Assembly: GCA_026075535.2 (NCBI GenBank) | Contig: AP026543.1 | Coordinates: 7,378,001 to 7,442,000 of the forward strand | Direction of reading: 5' to 3' | DNA: 64,000 nucleotides | Source of the DNA: Tricholoma matsutake | Taxonomy: Eukaryota; Basidiomycota; Agaricomycetes; Agaricales; Tricholomataceae | In this document: positions 52,433-63,758 of the stretch, piece after piece | How the letters are laid out: every line of letters begins with the position of its first letter | Position numbering within the stretch: position 1 is the stretch's first letter | Translations under genes and position numbers: made by a program | The notes under the pieces: model-generated | What the model was told of the DNA's origin: nothing | The model's input: only the letters and a program-made list of their open reading frames with translations | The model's database searches: none

Positions 52433-55232
52433 GGACGTGGATGGGCGAGGACAAGGACGTGGATGGGCTGGTGACAGTGCTGGTGATGTGAATGCTGCTG
52501 GTGATGTGGACGATGCTGATGACATGGATGATGCTGGTGACATGGACTGTGCTGGTGACATGGACAGTGCTGGTGACATGGACAGTGCTGGTGTTGATTG
52601 TAGTGGTGAGGACAGGGCGAGGCCATGGAACCATGGTGAGTACAGGGTGGGGAACCATGGCGAGGACAGTGGCCCAGCTGATGATGATGGGGTGTTGACG
52701 GTCCTGGGTGCAGCAAACAGTGGCAGCATGCTGGATAGATCTGTTGTGGTGTGGTGCACGGGTAGCAGGATGAACGAGTTACAGAACATATTGCAAGTGG
52801 GGGGATGACGGTGGCCTCGAGGGCAGGAGGTGGACCAGGTGCTGGGGAATTGTGTTTTTGACCAGGCATGGATGACACGAGCATAAAAAAATAGTTCGAT
52901 GCGAACTGGGGTGAGCTGGGGTGTATGGATGGAAATGTGGATGCAGATGGTGAGTGTTAAGAACTGATCCTAGAAGGTTCATCGGAATCCAATCAGACAC
53001 TGCGGGTGTTGTTTATGGAAGATTGTTGGGTCGTTGCGGATTCTGCAGGAGGGGAAACGGAAAGGACTTGGCTTCAGCTTGTAAGAAGCTATGCCCTTCA
53101 CCTCGTCTGGTGTCCTAATTTCAAGTTGGAGGTTTGGAGGTAGGAGCAGGAAAGTGTGGGTAAACGTGGGAAGGAGTACAGAGGGACTTAGGTTAAGTTC
53201 AGATGAGGTTAGAACTTCAGAGGGAGACTGGAGGTCAAGTCGAATGGAGTTCAGACTCTTAGAGAACTGAGGTTGGAGTAGAAGGAGGTTTGGATTGGCA
53301 GATTAAAGTTGAGTCTATGTCGATATACAAACTGAGGAATACAAGGCGAAACTAACTAAGCTTAAATACTGTAGTCTGGAATAATGTGGAACAGGAATGA
53401 AGACTGCGGCAGTGTCTCGACTGCATAGATAAATTATCTAGCGGGAGCCGCACAGGAATCCATAGTCGAATTTGCAATAGAGACGGCAGCCTTGGGAAGG
53501 CAGCCGTGGATGCTGTACAAGGCGGCCTGGTGCACAGCAGTGTGGGCAGTGCAAGGCAGCTGGGAATGAAATTGGGAGGCATAGACAAAAATCAGGTTCG
53601 ACGTGCAGGAAAGGGTTGGACAGATGCGGGTTCCAATCAGGCAAGGAACAGTTCTTGACAGTGAGCAGGGGGTGTCATCAGGTGTCGATGGCATTATTAG
53701 TGACACGGCAGGGGTGTAGGATGCAGATGGTGGGGGAACGGGCAGGGATTCCGAGTCTTCCACCCAGTGGAAATGTGCAGAAGGTAGCAAAACGGTTTGT
53801 TTAGGGTTGAGCAGGGTCAAGCAGGGGTGTACCGGTGGAAATGGGGCCATAGATAGTGAGCGAGGGGTGTCAACAGGTGTTGACGGTGTTGTTAGTGACA
53901 CAGCAGGGTTGTAGGATGCAGTTGTTGGTGAGACGGCTCGTTCCTGGAGGCTTGGGGCCAAGCTGGGTGGTTGGGACATGTTTCAGGGGTGTTTTGCTGA
54001 ATCCAGCCATGTACGTTGTCGTCCTGGAGCTGCTGGTGATGGTTCTATGATGGGCAGAGCAAGAGGTTTTATTGTCATCAACAGGCACGTCGACAATGAT
54101 GTGCCAGTCATTTTGGGTTATTCGAGACATGGAACGGGGAGCAGGGGTACAGGCTGGGGGGAACAGAGGGGTCTAGGCAGTGGTACAGGTCGTCGTTGGG
54201 CGTGGTGAGGCTGGCAGGATTGTTTTATCAAGCAAACATCTTGTTTTTAACAAGCACAGCTCCTTGTCATTGCATGGTTCCGTTTGCAGGGTTGTAGACT
54301 ATGCTGAGGGCTGTTCACTGCCCAAGTAGCCTTTGCCGGGGTGGTAGCAGCTGTTTTAGTACGAGATGTGAGCCTAGTCATCGTTTTAGAGGTAGATGCA
54401 GCAGGACTGGCCACCATTGTCAATGGTGATGTGGCAGCGGAATGGTGGGGGCTAGAGTGTAAGAATGGGGGTCCAGGGCTCAACGGTGGTGTTATGGGTT
54501 GTCCTGGCAGTGAGTGCTGTTGGCCTGGTGTCTTATCTCGCTGTTCTGAAGCTGGGGGGGTCTACTTACAGCCGTTGTCAACGATGACATGTCTGTGGTA
54601 CAGGGAGGCTCAGGGCATGAAAAGGGAGGCTGGATAGTCTGCTGGGGAGCTGTGGGACACATTGGGAGTGAGTACCATTGGGAGTGAGGTGCTGGCAGCA
54701 GTTTGGGAGCTGGGGAAGATGTTGTGGTGGTCATTGTCAATGGGACTGATGCAACCATTACTAGGGATGACATGGCAGGTTCAATGGGCGTGTGAGGCGT
54801 AACGGTGGTGTCTAGAGTCGGGTGGGGGCTGTCGTTGTTGTAGTTGGTGGGGCTGCCTGGGTGGTTTCGACAAGTACACAACGCATTCAGAGGAACGCAT
54901 CCATATGATATGTTGTAGATGAAGACGTTGCAGAGCTCGTGGTCCATAATGGGGGTCAAGCAGGGGATAGTATGGGGGTGTACAGATGGAAACATGGGTG
55001 TAGACATTGTCATTTGAGCTGGTGGTGACATGGCAGCGGACAGGGGCAGCTTACGGTGCAAAATGCGGGGGTATAGGTGGTGTATAAACGAGAGTAGTTC
55101 TTGATATTTCCAGGACTTGTGTGCAGTGTGAAAAAATCGACTGTTTCAGAAATTTCAGGGTCAGTGAGGTTTTGGGAAAAAGAGCATGTGTGAGAGTAGA
55201 GTGCATATAGTAAGCTCGTTATTAAAAAAAAG
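52433..55232 (-). pseudogene. NA-2 interior
   Basis: Low-complexity minus frames (53979-53434, 55061-54492, 52884-52411) with SYTPAVSLTTPSTPVDTP, TSPALSPAH and similar repeats, related to NA-1. 52437-52620 is a run of GTGATGTGGAC/GACATGGAC units. 52990-53430 differs in composition and is unassigned. 55080-55232 matches the 5' leader of NA-1 (GTGAAAAAATCGACTG, then GAGAGTAGAGTG). The PXA-like fragment of NA-1 is not seen here. Confidence 0.5.
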
Positions 55233-55405
55233 TGGAAGGAAGCTGGAGCTTCCAACACTCGAGACTCAAGGGCACGAAAACTATAAGGAACTTAATATGA
55301 TTCAAAGGGGGATTCTAGAATACAGTACAAGTACTCAAAGTATGGACTATATACTATCAGAATAACATGTGATAATGCAATGCTGATGTAAGAGGCACTC
55401 TTGCA
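55233..55405 (-). repeat. 5' LTR of NA-2
   Basis: 173 bp, starting TGCAAGAGTGCCTCTTACA (one change from TGTAAG) and ending TTCCA, followed inwards by CTTTTTTTT. The right flank AGTCA is the target copy. Confidence 0.85.
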
Positions 55406-55690
55406 AGTCATTCTAAACTTTCCCCAATCTCCAGAAACAATTGAAGAATTGATGCAAAGCTATTTTGGGATATGTGAAGCTATTTCAGGATGTACAATGT
55501 AGTTTCAAGGTGTTTCAATGATTTTCAGGGTTGCAAAATGGAATTTGATGATATTGGTGAGTGATGCAAAGGTCAATAAACAATATGAGAGGTGAACGAG
55601 GATGAATACAAGAGGGTGACAATATTTTCGAGAGGCAAAATGCAATGAACAAATTTTGATGAAGTCCAAAGAATTTTCAGACTGAAACTT
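55406..55690. other. Host sequence right of NA-2
   Basis: Continues 36832 when NA-2 is taken out. AT-rich, with GCAAAGCTATTTTGGGA-like words. No gene seen. Confidence 0.4.
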
Positions 55691-56280
55691 CTGACTCAAA
55701 TGATGAGAAGAGAGTTTTTAGCTCTCGACCTATACTTGGGGGATGCTTCCCTTATTATTTATTGTAGATAATAGGTTTTATATGTTCAAAAGGAATAGTA
55801 CCAAAAAGGGAATAGTGAAACATGTGGAGGACATGAGGCAAGGGAAAACATATGAACTCCAGGGATGAAGTAATAATCAATATGGAACAATAAGGACAAG
55901 TCTGGGGGGTGTGGGAGACAATAAATCGAAATACAGACTGTCCTTTTGTTCTAATATTCACTAAAATTGCAAAAATTGCAAAAATGTTGCAAAATGTTGC
56001 AATGATGTGCCTCAAGGTGATGTATGCCATGTGAATATGGCCGAAATGTAAATTTGTCAAGGTAGATTACAAAGGGGAAGTGATGGAAAGCATGCCAAGT
56101 GTTGGGGAGTGCTCTGAAGCATGTGAAATAAGATTGAAGTTTGCAAAAATGTCAAAATGTCCAAATTTTGATTGGAAGCTCACAAATTACCCAAAAAAGG
56201 TGCAAACAATGCCAAAAAAGAATTGCAAATGATTGGGGGTTCATGGCTGTGCATGATGATTGAGAAAATGTAATAATCTG
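55690..56280. repeat. Diverged LTR-like relic related to the Gyp-E LTR
   Basis: 55775-55960 shares an ordered series of words with 42310-42490: GTTTTATATG, AATGGAATGAGAAACATGTG/GGGAATAGTGAAACATGTGG, ACATGAGGCAA, and ACTGTCCTTT. The boundaries are unclear. It may be a solo LTR of a sister family. Confidence 0.5.
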
Positions 56281-57375
56281 TGAAATTGAATTTCAGAGCT
56301 TGCACAGGTTGGTGGACCTATCACCGAGAGGTCAAACAGAGCCTCAAGGAACCTATCTCCTGGGTCAGGATCTCCACCCATGGGAGGTTGATCATCAGGG
56401 TCATCAGGATTAAGGAGTGACATGGGTACAGGTAACACCATGTGTTTCTGGTCATGAGTATGCATGGGTAGGATTGCCATACCTGGGCAACACTGTACTC
56501 TTTTCCATGGTGTTATGGGTATGTGCAGGTATGCCAGTACCAGGATTTTGATGATCATCTGAACTTGTTGATTCACTCACAATGCATCTAATTTTAAACT
56601 ACAGGATGATCCATGACCACCACCATAGCACCCTGGTCCCCCAATCACTGCCATGAGCAACTGCTCATGGGGTGGAAATGGGGAGTGAGGATGACTAGTA
56701 AGCAACCACAAGGGCTGCATCACATAGCATAGGAAATGGGTCCAAATGACATCTATCGTTGCTTGGTATTTTTTTATATCTTTTGTTCTTGTTTTTTTTC
56801 TAACTAACTAATGTTTTTATTTGATTTTTAGGTTCTAATAGTGCTATAACAATGAGACAACACCATCAACAGCACCCCCCACCACTGCTGCCAGCCTCTG
56901 CTTGTCAGGGGAACTTCATTTTACAGTATTTATTCTATTTATCTCTTCCTTTCTTCATTTTGTTAAAGGTGCATGTGCACCTGTCACATGCACGCACTTG
57001 TGCATTTTTGCACTTTCACCTGCACCACTTGCACATGCTTGTGCACACATATTTGCTATCTCCTACATAAATTCCATGGTGCTTGGGCATTGGGCTCATG
57101 CTTACAGTATCTTGGGAATGTTCTTCTGCTTTTAGTATGTGTTTCATGTTATTTCAAATTACTCCTTACTCCTATCAATAGTTGTTATTATCAGTCTTTT
57201 CACTTATATTCCACCCTCTGCATTGGAGATTCTTCAGCCTTTTCTCTTTGGATTCTCCCTTGCAAGGTGTGCTTGATAGTCTTGTGTAGTAACCAGACTA
57301 ATTTACTTTGGATTCTGCCTTGCAAGTATCTGTGCATTGCGCCATCATAAGGTTGCCCTTACAGAAGAAAAGGCT
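56281..57375. other. Unassigned DNA left of Gyp-F
   Basis: 56576-56241 holds a minus frame with DPDDQPPMGGDPDPGDRFLE, possibly a gag N-terminus, but too short to assign. 56640-56910 shares words with the interior of hAT-1 (ACTGCCATGAGCAACTGCTC, TTTTTATTTGATTTTTAGG, GCCAGCCTCTGCTTG). The rest is T-rich, without a gene. Confidence 0.4.
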
Positions 57376-58134
57376 TGTAAGTCTGCCCCCACAGACTCAC
57401 AACATTACTAATGCAACACACACTGCTGTAACATGCCATAACACACACCACTGAAACACACACTGCTGCCACTGGTGATTACCCCCAACCATTACACCAC
57501 AACATGCACACACACCACTGCACACATGCACCATCAACAATACTGATGCTGTATTACCAGCATGCACACACGATGGCCATTATTCACATACATACAATGT
57601 TAATGGCCCTTACACACAGAAACATACTTCTTTACCCCAATACAAGTAACCAACACATACCAACACATCTCCAGGATGCACAGACACCTAAATGACCCAA
57701 ATCACTCATATGGACACCAAAATGTCCCAATGCATGCATGCATCAATATTTGCATCAAAGAACTACCAAATATGGAATCAGGCCATGAAACAGTGCCCAC
57801 TAAACATCCCCATCACATCCCCATCAAATTACCATCAAAGTCCCATCAAAGTCCCATCAATCACTGAGAATGACGCACTCCCATCACTCCAATGTCCTGA
57901 TGCAGCCTTTCTATATATAGAAAGTCTTGATGTGGCTGTTTACTTACATGGTTATGCCTGATGTGGCCATTTACTTACATGGCCCACAACTGATATGGCC
58001 ATGCTTCTTACCTCACATATATATCAAACTTTCCCCCTTCATTGCCTTATTCTTACTTCTGTGTAATGAAGATAATTTGATCCTGTCCTTCTGTTCCACT
58101 GATTAGTGAGGCTGCTCAACCAGGCAGTCATTCA
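57376..58134 (+). repeat. 5' LTR of Gyp-F
   Basis: 759 bp, TGTAAGTCTGCCCCCACAGACTCAC (terminal hairpin) to GGCAGTCATTCA. It shares blocks with the LTRs of Gyp-B and Gyp-C (CCCATCAA runs, GATGCAGCC, TTACTTACATGG, AATGAAGATAATTTGATCC). TATATATAG lies at 57912-57920. No oligo-T tract follows. Confidence 0.8.
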
Positions 58135-58156
58135 AGGCTCTCCTTGACAGACTGAC

Positions 58157-59451
58157 ATGTTGAGTGCACTGGCAAGATTTAGAGTCAAAGCAGACAATGA
58201 CTTGCAAAGCACTTCTGCAGATCCCCATTTGCCTGACTCTCCTTCCTCATTCAATTTGGTTTCAGAAGTGATCCCCATCATGCAAAATGAAGCTGAACAT
58301 CTCAGTGTGGTCAAGCAAGTGCTGACAAACCATAGAACCACCTTACAAGTTATTTCTGAGCAACCAGAGCAAGTTCTCAAGCACATTCAAATTAGAGAGC
58401 AAGCACTGCAACCACCACCTGTTGTGGCTCATGTGCCTACTCCCCCACTAGCCATCCAACCAGGTGCACCATGACACCTCAAACCAGCACTACCCTCTGA
58501 GTTTAAGAGCAACCACACCAAGGGCCACACATTTCTCAACTCCTGTGACCTCTACATCGGACTTGTACCAGATCAGTTTGCTGATGACAATGCCAAGGTG
58601 TATTGGGTCCTATCATTCATGAAAGGTGATCATGCAGCATGCTTCACTGATTGATTGATGCACACCATGTGCACTGATGGCAGGTTACCCTATCAGTCTT
58701 GGGCAGCATTTCATGAGTTTACTCAAGAGTTCTGTCCTAAGAACAAAGTCCAAGCCACCCAAACTGAGTTGGAGACTTCATGCTACTGGCAGGGCTCACA
58801 CTCAGTAGATGATTATGTTGATGAGTTTCACAAACTCATCAATCACATGCAATACACTAAGGGTGCTAAAATTGTTCTGAAGTTTCAACACAGCCTCAGC
58901 TCCTCCATTCAGAATTACATTGCTTGCCTCACTTTTGGATGTCCATCTGATGATAATCCTCAAGAGTGGTATGATCCAGCAGTCTTGTGTGATGAGAACT
59001 GCATTGCCAATGTGGCTTTTCAGGCTAGCCTATGCATGGCTGCTGCAAGGCCTTCAACTACTTCTATGACTCAAATGCACTCTACTACACCTCTCATGGC
59101 ATCGCACATTGCACCCTTTGCCTCAGTACTGGTTTGCACTAATGTGTTGACTAACCCAACACCTGCCCATGATCTGAATGCAATAGAGGTCGACACCAAT
59201 CACCTGTGCAGTGTGCATGACACCATTATTTGCTATACTGTGGCAAGACAGGGCACACACATCCTAATTGCCCTGACCATTTTGATGTGCACCTCATGAC
59301 CATTGTTGAGTGTGATGTGTTCATTCAGCATGAGCTTGCAGCCTTTGATGTGTGTGCATTGGAGGCACATGTCATGGATGAACCATCGTCACCAGTTGCT
59401 ACTAGAAAGGAAGTCACAGAAAACTTAGATTTTGCAACCTGCAGTGAGTGA
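58157..59451 (+). pseudogene. Gyp-F Gag with two stops and a frameshift in the zinc knuckle
   Basis: 58157-58474 N-terminus (helical, VSEVIPIMQNEAEHLSV), stop; then LVPDQFADDNAKVYWVLSFM, stop TGA near 58653; 58655-59299 capsid (WAAFHEFTQEFCPKNKVQ, YWQGSHSVDDYVDEFHKLIN, IVLKFQHSLSSSIQNYIA). The zinc knuckle (CY.CGKTGHTHPNCP) is split by a one-base shift near 59233, and 59230-59451 holds the rest. This is a classical Retrotrans_gag protein, unlike that of Gyp-A to D. Confidence 0.82.
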
Positions 59452-59506
59452 ACTGCATGCCCTCACTGCGCTCTTCAAATCATTTCACTCTATTATTAGT
59501 AGATGA

Positions 59507-59972
59507 GTGTTTGGGAATACATTCTGTTTCACCTCTTCTGCTGGTGCTGTAAGCAATTCAAAAGATGTACCCCCTCCTAGACAATTTATCCACAAACCCT
59601 GTCAGGAGTGCAGGCTTCCAAAACAGTATACTGTTGCCACTACACCAAGCCTGAGGTCCATCAATCTGAAGGTGGAAATTCAGACCATGGACACAGGTGA
59701 AGTGCACACAATGAGGTGTGACAGGCCTCTTCATCGATACCAAGCTCATGCACTGTCACCATCTCACCAGGTGCAAGCTTAGTCACCCTATTCCAGTGTA
59801 CAATGTCAATGGTTCCCCAAATGAGTCAGGTGTAATTCATGAAGTCATGGACATGATGCTTCAGTATCATGATCATGATAAGTGCACACAATTTGTGGTT
59901 ACTGGATTAGGCAAGCAATCTCTCATCCTCAGGTTTTCTTGGTTGCATGAGCACAACCCTGAGGTTGACTAG
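59507..59972 (+). pseudogene. Gyp-F protease, active site damaged
   Basis: 59507-59782 and, in another frame, 59718-59972: TGLFIDTKLMHCHHL, LSHPIPVYNVNGSPNESGVI, FVVTGLGKQSLILRFSWLHEHNPEVD. The usual DSGATGLFID lacks its DSGA part because of a small deletion and frameshift near 59715. The C-terminal ILRFSWL box is kept. Confidence 0.75.
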
Positions 59973-60019
59973 TCAACTAGAGAAGTGAAGATGAGCTGCT
60001 GCCCCCAGTGATGTTGCAC

Positions 60020-60651
60020 CTGTGTCACTGAGATCACACAGGAGATCAATTTCAGGATTATGCTTGCATAACCACAGACATCCTATTATTAGATTGGTTT
60101 TCCTGAGATCACACACTTTGAATATGGCTCATTCCTGATGCCCCTGATACGTTAGTACCATGGTCACCTCCTCCTCAATGGTTCCTCCACAATTTACCAT
60201 TCCATCAATATTATACACCATTATTGGTTGTGATAGCTTGTGTGTGCTAATACTGTTTCCAGTAACTAGGGCACCGATTAATAAATAATCCTGTAGCACC
60301 ACTATCAAGCAATGCTTCCACATCAATCACTGTGTGCATGTCCACTGTCTTCAATCCTACAGTCAAGGTGATTTCAGGTTCTATTTGTGCAGAGCAAGTA
60401 AAGAATTTAGGGGTTTTTGGAAATAGTGCTTGGCGATTTTCTTTGTCATGTGATTCACAACAGTTGTATTCCTCATCAATTTCCTTTTCTGGTTTGCGCT
60501 GGGTTTCCTTGGATACTAGTACATTGTAGCAATTCTGGGTCACCAATGGGGAAACATTCACTGGGACTCTTCCACAAAATTCTGCTGCCTGCCTTCCTCC
60601 TGCTTTACTTCCTCCATTGTAGCTTCCCTGATCTTTCTCTTCTGCTTGCAA
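60020..60651 (-). pseudogene. Gyp-G protease
   Basis: 60651-60247 has EALLDSGATGLFINR, a canonical DSGA site, after a linker with CYNVLVSKE. 60326-60129 (shifted) has STHKLSQPIMVYNIDGMVN and the AP C-terminal part, and KTNLIIGCLWLCKHNPEID follows near 60090-60060. It has one or two frameshifts. Confidence 0.78.
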
Positions 60652-60920
60652 TTCCTTGAAATATGTTCTAACTGCCCACAGTTAAAACATTTAAGTGGGG
60701 CTCGTCTCCCCACTTGATCAACCTCCATGGCATCTGGTGCTGCTGACTCTGCAACAATAGGTGTCACTGCCATGGCTGGTGGTGGTGCCCTCAGAGTTTG
60801 TGCCTGAGGTGCCTTTCCTTTCTTGGACTTTCCTCCTGACAGCTGCGTAAATTTACTACTTCCATACATCAACTTCAATTCTGCCTGTTCCTGCCAATAT
60901 TGCCAATCAAGGTGCATCAC
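60558..60920 (-). pseudogene. Gyp-G nucleocapsid part of Gag
   Basis: 121 codons: YWQEQAELKLMYGSSK, AAPDAMEVDQVGRRAP and the zinc knuckle CFNCGQLEHISRNC, with canonical C-x2-C-x4-H-x4-C spacing (Gly before His replaced by Glu). It is followed by a charged tail that overlaps the protease frame. Confidence 0.82.
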
Positions 60921-60951
60921 CCAATTATACCACTCCTGGCATAGAAGGTAG

Positions 60952-61299
60952 TCAGTAGATAGACTTGAATAAAGAGGGATTTAATCCAGCTTTCAAAAAC
61001 TCTACCAATGCAACTTCTCCCATGTCCGTTTGTGAAGCTTCTGCTTTGAACTGCAAAATAAATTCATCCACCATTAGGGAACTTTGGCACATGGTTTTTA
61101 ATTTGGCATTGGCTGTCGCCTTTGGATTAGGGTCCCCAAACTGTGCCTCCAATCTTTCCAAAATTTCCTTGAAAGTTGCAAATGGTTTATTTCCTGTGGC
61201 AATTTGATTAATATGTAAGCTCATGCTATGGGACATGAGCTCCACTAGACTGAGGTGTACAAAAGGAGAGAGTGTGTGTGTGTGTGAGAGCAAGAGCAA
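60952..61299 (-). pseudogene. Gyp-G Gag capsid part
   Basis: Contains FATFKEILERLEAQFGDPNP, KLKTMCQSSLMVDEFILQFKAEA, ALVEFLKAGLNPSLFKSIY, the Retrotrans_gag pattern. Upstream it runs into a GAGA/TGTG microsatellite (61265-61322), which probably disrupted it. Confidence 0.75.
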
Positions 61300-61322
61300 G
61301 AGAGCAAGAGAGCAAGAGAGTG
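61265..61322. repeat. Microsatellite in Gyp-G gag
   Basis: GTGTGTGTGTGTGAGAGC followed by a (AAGAGAGC)n-like run. It separates two gag pieces. Confidence 0.8.
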
Positions 61323-61563
61323 AGCACAGGAAAAGAACAGGCTCAAGTGGTCGTGGTGGTGGTAAGAAGTAAGTTCACGTAAGGATATGGGAGCCAAGGA
61401 TGTGTCCAAGGCTAATGATAAATAACAATAAATACCTGCCATCCTTACATAATAGCCTCATTTCTCCAGAACTGTGCCTTCCCCCCCTGGATGTATGAGA
61501 GAGCAAACATTATCCTAGACTTGGCTGTACAAAACTCTGGCTTCCTCCCATGGATGTACAATA

Positions 61564-61881
61564 CTATAGAGCTGATGAATGATTTTGTATTCTCCATGGC
61601 ACCATGATTTGTGGGGGTGTGTGCTTAGGTAAGTACACTTTTCCATTTTCAGACTTCTCCACGGTCTGCACATGATCCTGTGACACCCATTCCACCATCT
61701 CCTGCATCTCATCATCTCTGTCTACTGTTGTCTCTGGCTGTACTTCTGCTTGTCTGGGCTGTGATGCTGCCAACACCAACACTAATTGTGACACTTGCGC
61801 TGTAAGTGCATCAATCTTCACCTCTAGCACTGGTGCAGGAATGGGATTAGAACCAGGATTAGAAGTTGATGGTTTGGACAT
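61564..61881 (-). pseudogene. Gyp-G Gag N-terminus
   Basis: 106 codons starting MSKPSTSNPGSNPIPAPVLE, with IDALTAQVSQLVLVLAAS and a charged stretch. It has the usual start of gag in this clade and lies about 150-770 bp inside the LTR start. Stop at 61564 by decay. Confidence 0.65.
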
Positions 61882-62029
61882 AACAGATAGATCTGTGATG
61901 AATCACTTCTTTGGCTAAGGTGCCTGATCTTGGAGTTATCACTGAATTCAGCTTGTAACTAAATAGTCATCCAAATAGAGCAATGTAAATCATAACTAAA
62001 CCAGATCCAATCAGTTGTCTGGTTGCAGC

Positions 62030-62647
62030 TGTCCTAATGACAAGTGCTGCCTCTTGATCACTGGCAGTCGCAATGTAAGGCGAGGCCTGGCATCAGCTTA
62101 CAAAAGAAAAGTAGATTGAATGTATACAAGTACTTCCAGCTCATGCCAAAAGGATGAGTGATTGGATGTGGCACGATGAAACAATGACATATGTGCAAGT
62201 AAGAGAAAGTGCACTGATACAGGAAGTTGTGTTCTTCTGTTAGGGTGACACCCACTATCTGCTAGCTAAGACTGTGCAGGTTCTCTCTACAAGAAGGGGG
62301 CAGGATGCACATGCATGATGGGGAAATTGATGGTTTTGATGCAAGGGGTTATTAATAGAATAGTTGGTTGAGAAAGGTGTTTCGCACCACAAGTGTAGGT
62401 GGAATACCTAAGAGAACACAACTGGGGTCCCCTAGGTGTGTATTCAAGGTTTGTATACTATGTTACATATATTGTACATTGTTGCTACTGATACGCACAT
62501 ACATGCACATATACATTGACATGTGAAATTTTTGATCAACATGTGACTCATCAACATTTGGAGTGGTCTCATGCGACATCATGTAGTGTAATTCAACATA
62601 ATAAAATAGAAATGAAATTTTGTTAGGTGATGGGCTGTTTCCTCACA
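62030..62647 (-). repeat. 5' LTR of Gyp-G, inner end uncertain
   Basis: TGTGAGGAAACAGCCCATCACC at 62647 leftwards. It shares GTAGCAACAATG, GGGGACCCCAG, TGTTCTCTTAGGTATTCCACC with the LTR at 63759-64000. The window ends before the second copy does, so the inner limit (about 62030) is a guess. Confidence 0.65.
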
Positions 62648-63752
62648 CAATGCAATATTTGTAGTATGCAACCGCTTCACAAAGGAGGTCCATATTATTC
62701 CTACCACTACAGAAAACTCATCAGTGGGCTTGGCGCACCTCTACCTAAATCAGGTATGGCAGTTACATGGATTACCTGATACCATTATGTCTGATCGTGG
62801 ACCACAATTTGCTTCTGTGTTTATGTGAGATTTAAACAACATATTGAGGATTCAAACTAAATTATCTATGGCATATCACCCACAAACTGATGGGCAGACA
62901 GAGAGAATGAACCAGGAGTTGGAGCAGTACCTACGTATGTTCGTCAACAACTGACGAACCGACTGGCCAGAATGGCTGGCAATTGCCAAATTTTCCCACA
63001 ATAACAAATTCCATTTGGCTACTTGCATGTCACCCTTCTTCACTAATAATGAGTATCATCCCCACATGGGAATAGAACCCTGAAGGGAAATTAAGGTACA
63101 ATCAGTAGAAGACTTTGTATTTAAGATGCAAAAGGTACAGGAAGAAGTGGAGGCAGCATTAATGAAAGCACATGATGATATGATGTGACACACAGACCAT
63201 ACTCAAGCTCCCGCTCCACAGTACAATGTTGGTGACTTGGTATGTCTAAGTACCTTAATATTCCACGACCTTCTAGGAAACTCACAGAGAAACAAGTTGG
63301 CCCCTACACAATCTCCAAAGTAAGTTCACCTAATGCAGTAGTGCTAAATTACCTTGATCATTCAACATTGATCCCAAGATTAACATTTCCCGCCTATGCC
63401 CCTACTGCCCACCCACTATTCCTGACCAACAAACCACTCCACAAGCTCCAATAATAGTAGAAGGTGCTCCAGAATATGTAGTCAAAGAAATTCTAGACTC
63501 ACATCTTTGATGAAATAAATTGGAGTTTTTAATAAAGTGGAAGAACTATACCAATGAAAACAATTCATGGGAACCCAAAGAGAACTGTAAGCGAGCATGT
63601 AACACAATTGCACAATTCTTTAAATGTAATCCAAATGCTCCACATCACATTGCAAGAATGGTGTATGAGGGGATGAAATTCCAGCCTTACCAAAATTTCA
63701 CAGAGGGGACAGATATGATATTTTCTCACCTGGAAGTCGAGGCATAAAAGGG
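62648..63752 (+). pseudogene. Gyp-H integrase and chromodomain
   Basis: Starts inside the integrase at IFVVCNRFTKEVHIIPT. The second Asp is in TIMSDRGPQF, the Glu in [15 protein letters not shown]. Then the linker PAPQYNVGDLV, GPYTISKVSSPNAVVLNY (63242-63454) and a chromodomain at 63520-63747 (EFLIKWKNYTNENNSWEP). Stops at several Trp/Arg positions and one frameshift. The first Asp region and everything upstream are missing, because Gyp-G lies there. Confidence 0.8.
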
Positions 63753-63758
63753 GGGTAA

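Larger units (their letters stand above)
36833..55405 (-). mobile_element. NA-2, non-autonomous LTR element, outermost of a three-level nest
   Basis: 3' LTR 36840-37030 at the left, 5' LTR 55233-55405 at the right. The interior is 37031-37158 plus 52433-55232 once Gyp-D is removed. AGTCA occurs at 36828-36832 and at 55406-55410, a likely target copy, with seven extra bases (GAGGAAG) before the left LTR terminus. It is related to NA-1 by LTR, 5' leader and Pro/Ser/Thr repeats. No pol domain. Confidence 0.8.
57376..60015 (+). mobile_element. Gyp-F, Ty3/gypsy element, 5' part
   Basis: 5' LTR 57376-58134, gag 58157-59451, protease region 59507-59972. It breaks off near 60015, where the minus-strand Gyp-G begins. 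The two elements meet at similar positions in their protease-RT linker. RT, integrase and 3' LTR are absent. Confidence 0.8.
60016..62647 (-). mobile_element. Gyp-G, Ty3/gypsy element, 5' part
   Basis: Right to left: LTR start TGTGAGGAAACAGCCC at 62647, LTR of several hundred bp, leader, gag 61881-60558, protease 60651-60020, then a break against Gyp-F. The LTR belongs to the same family as the one at 63759-64000. Right flank CAATG lies inside the integrase of Gyp-H. Confidence 0.75.
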
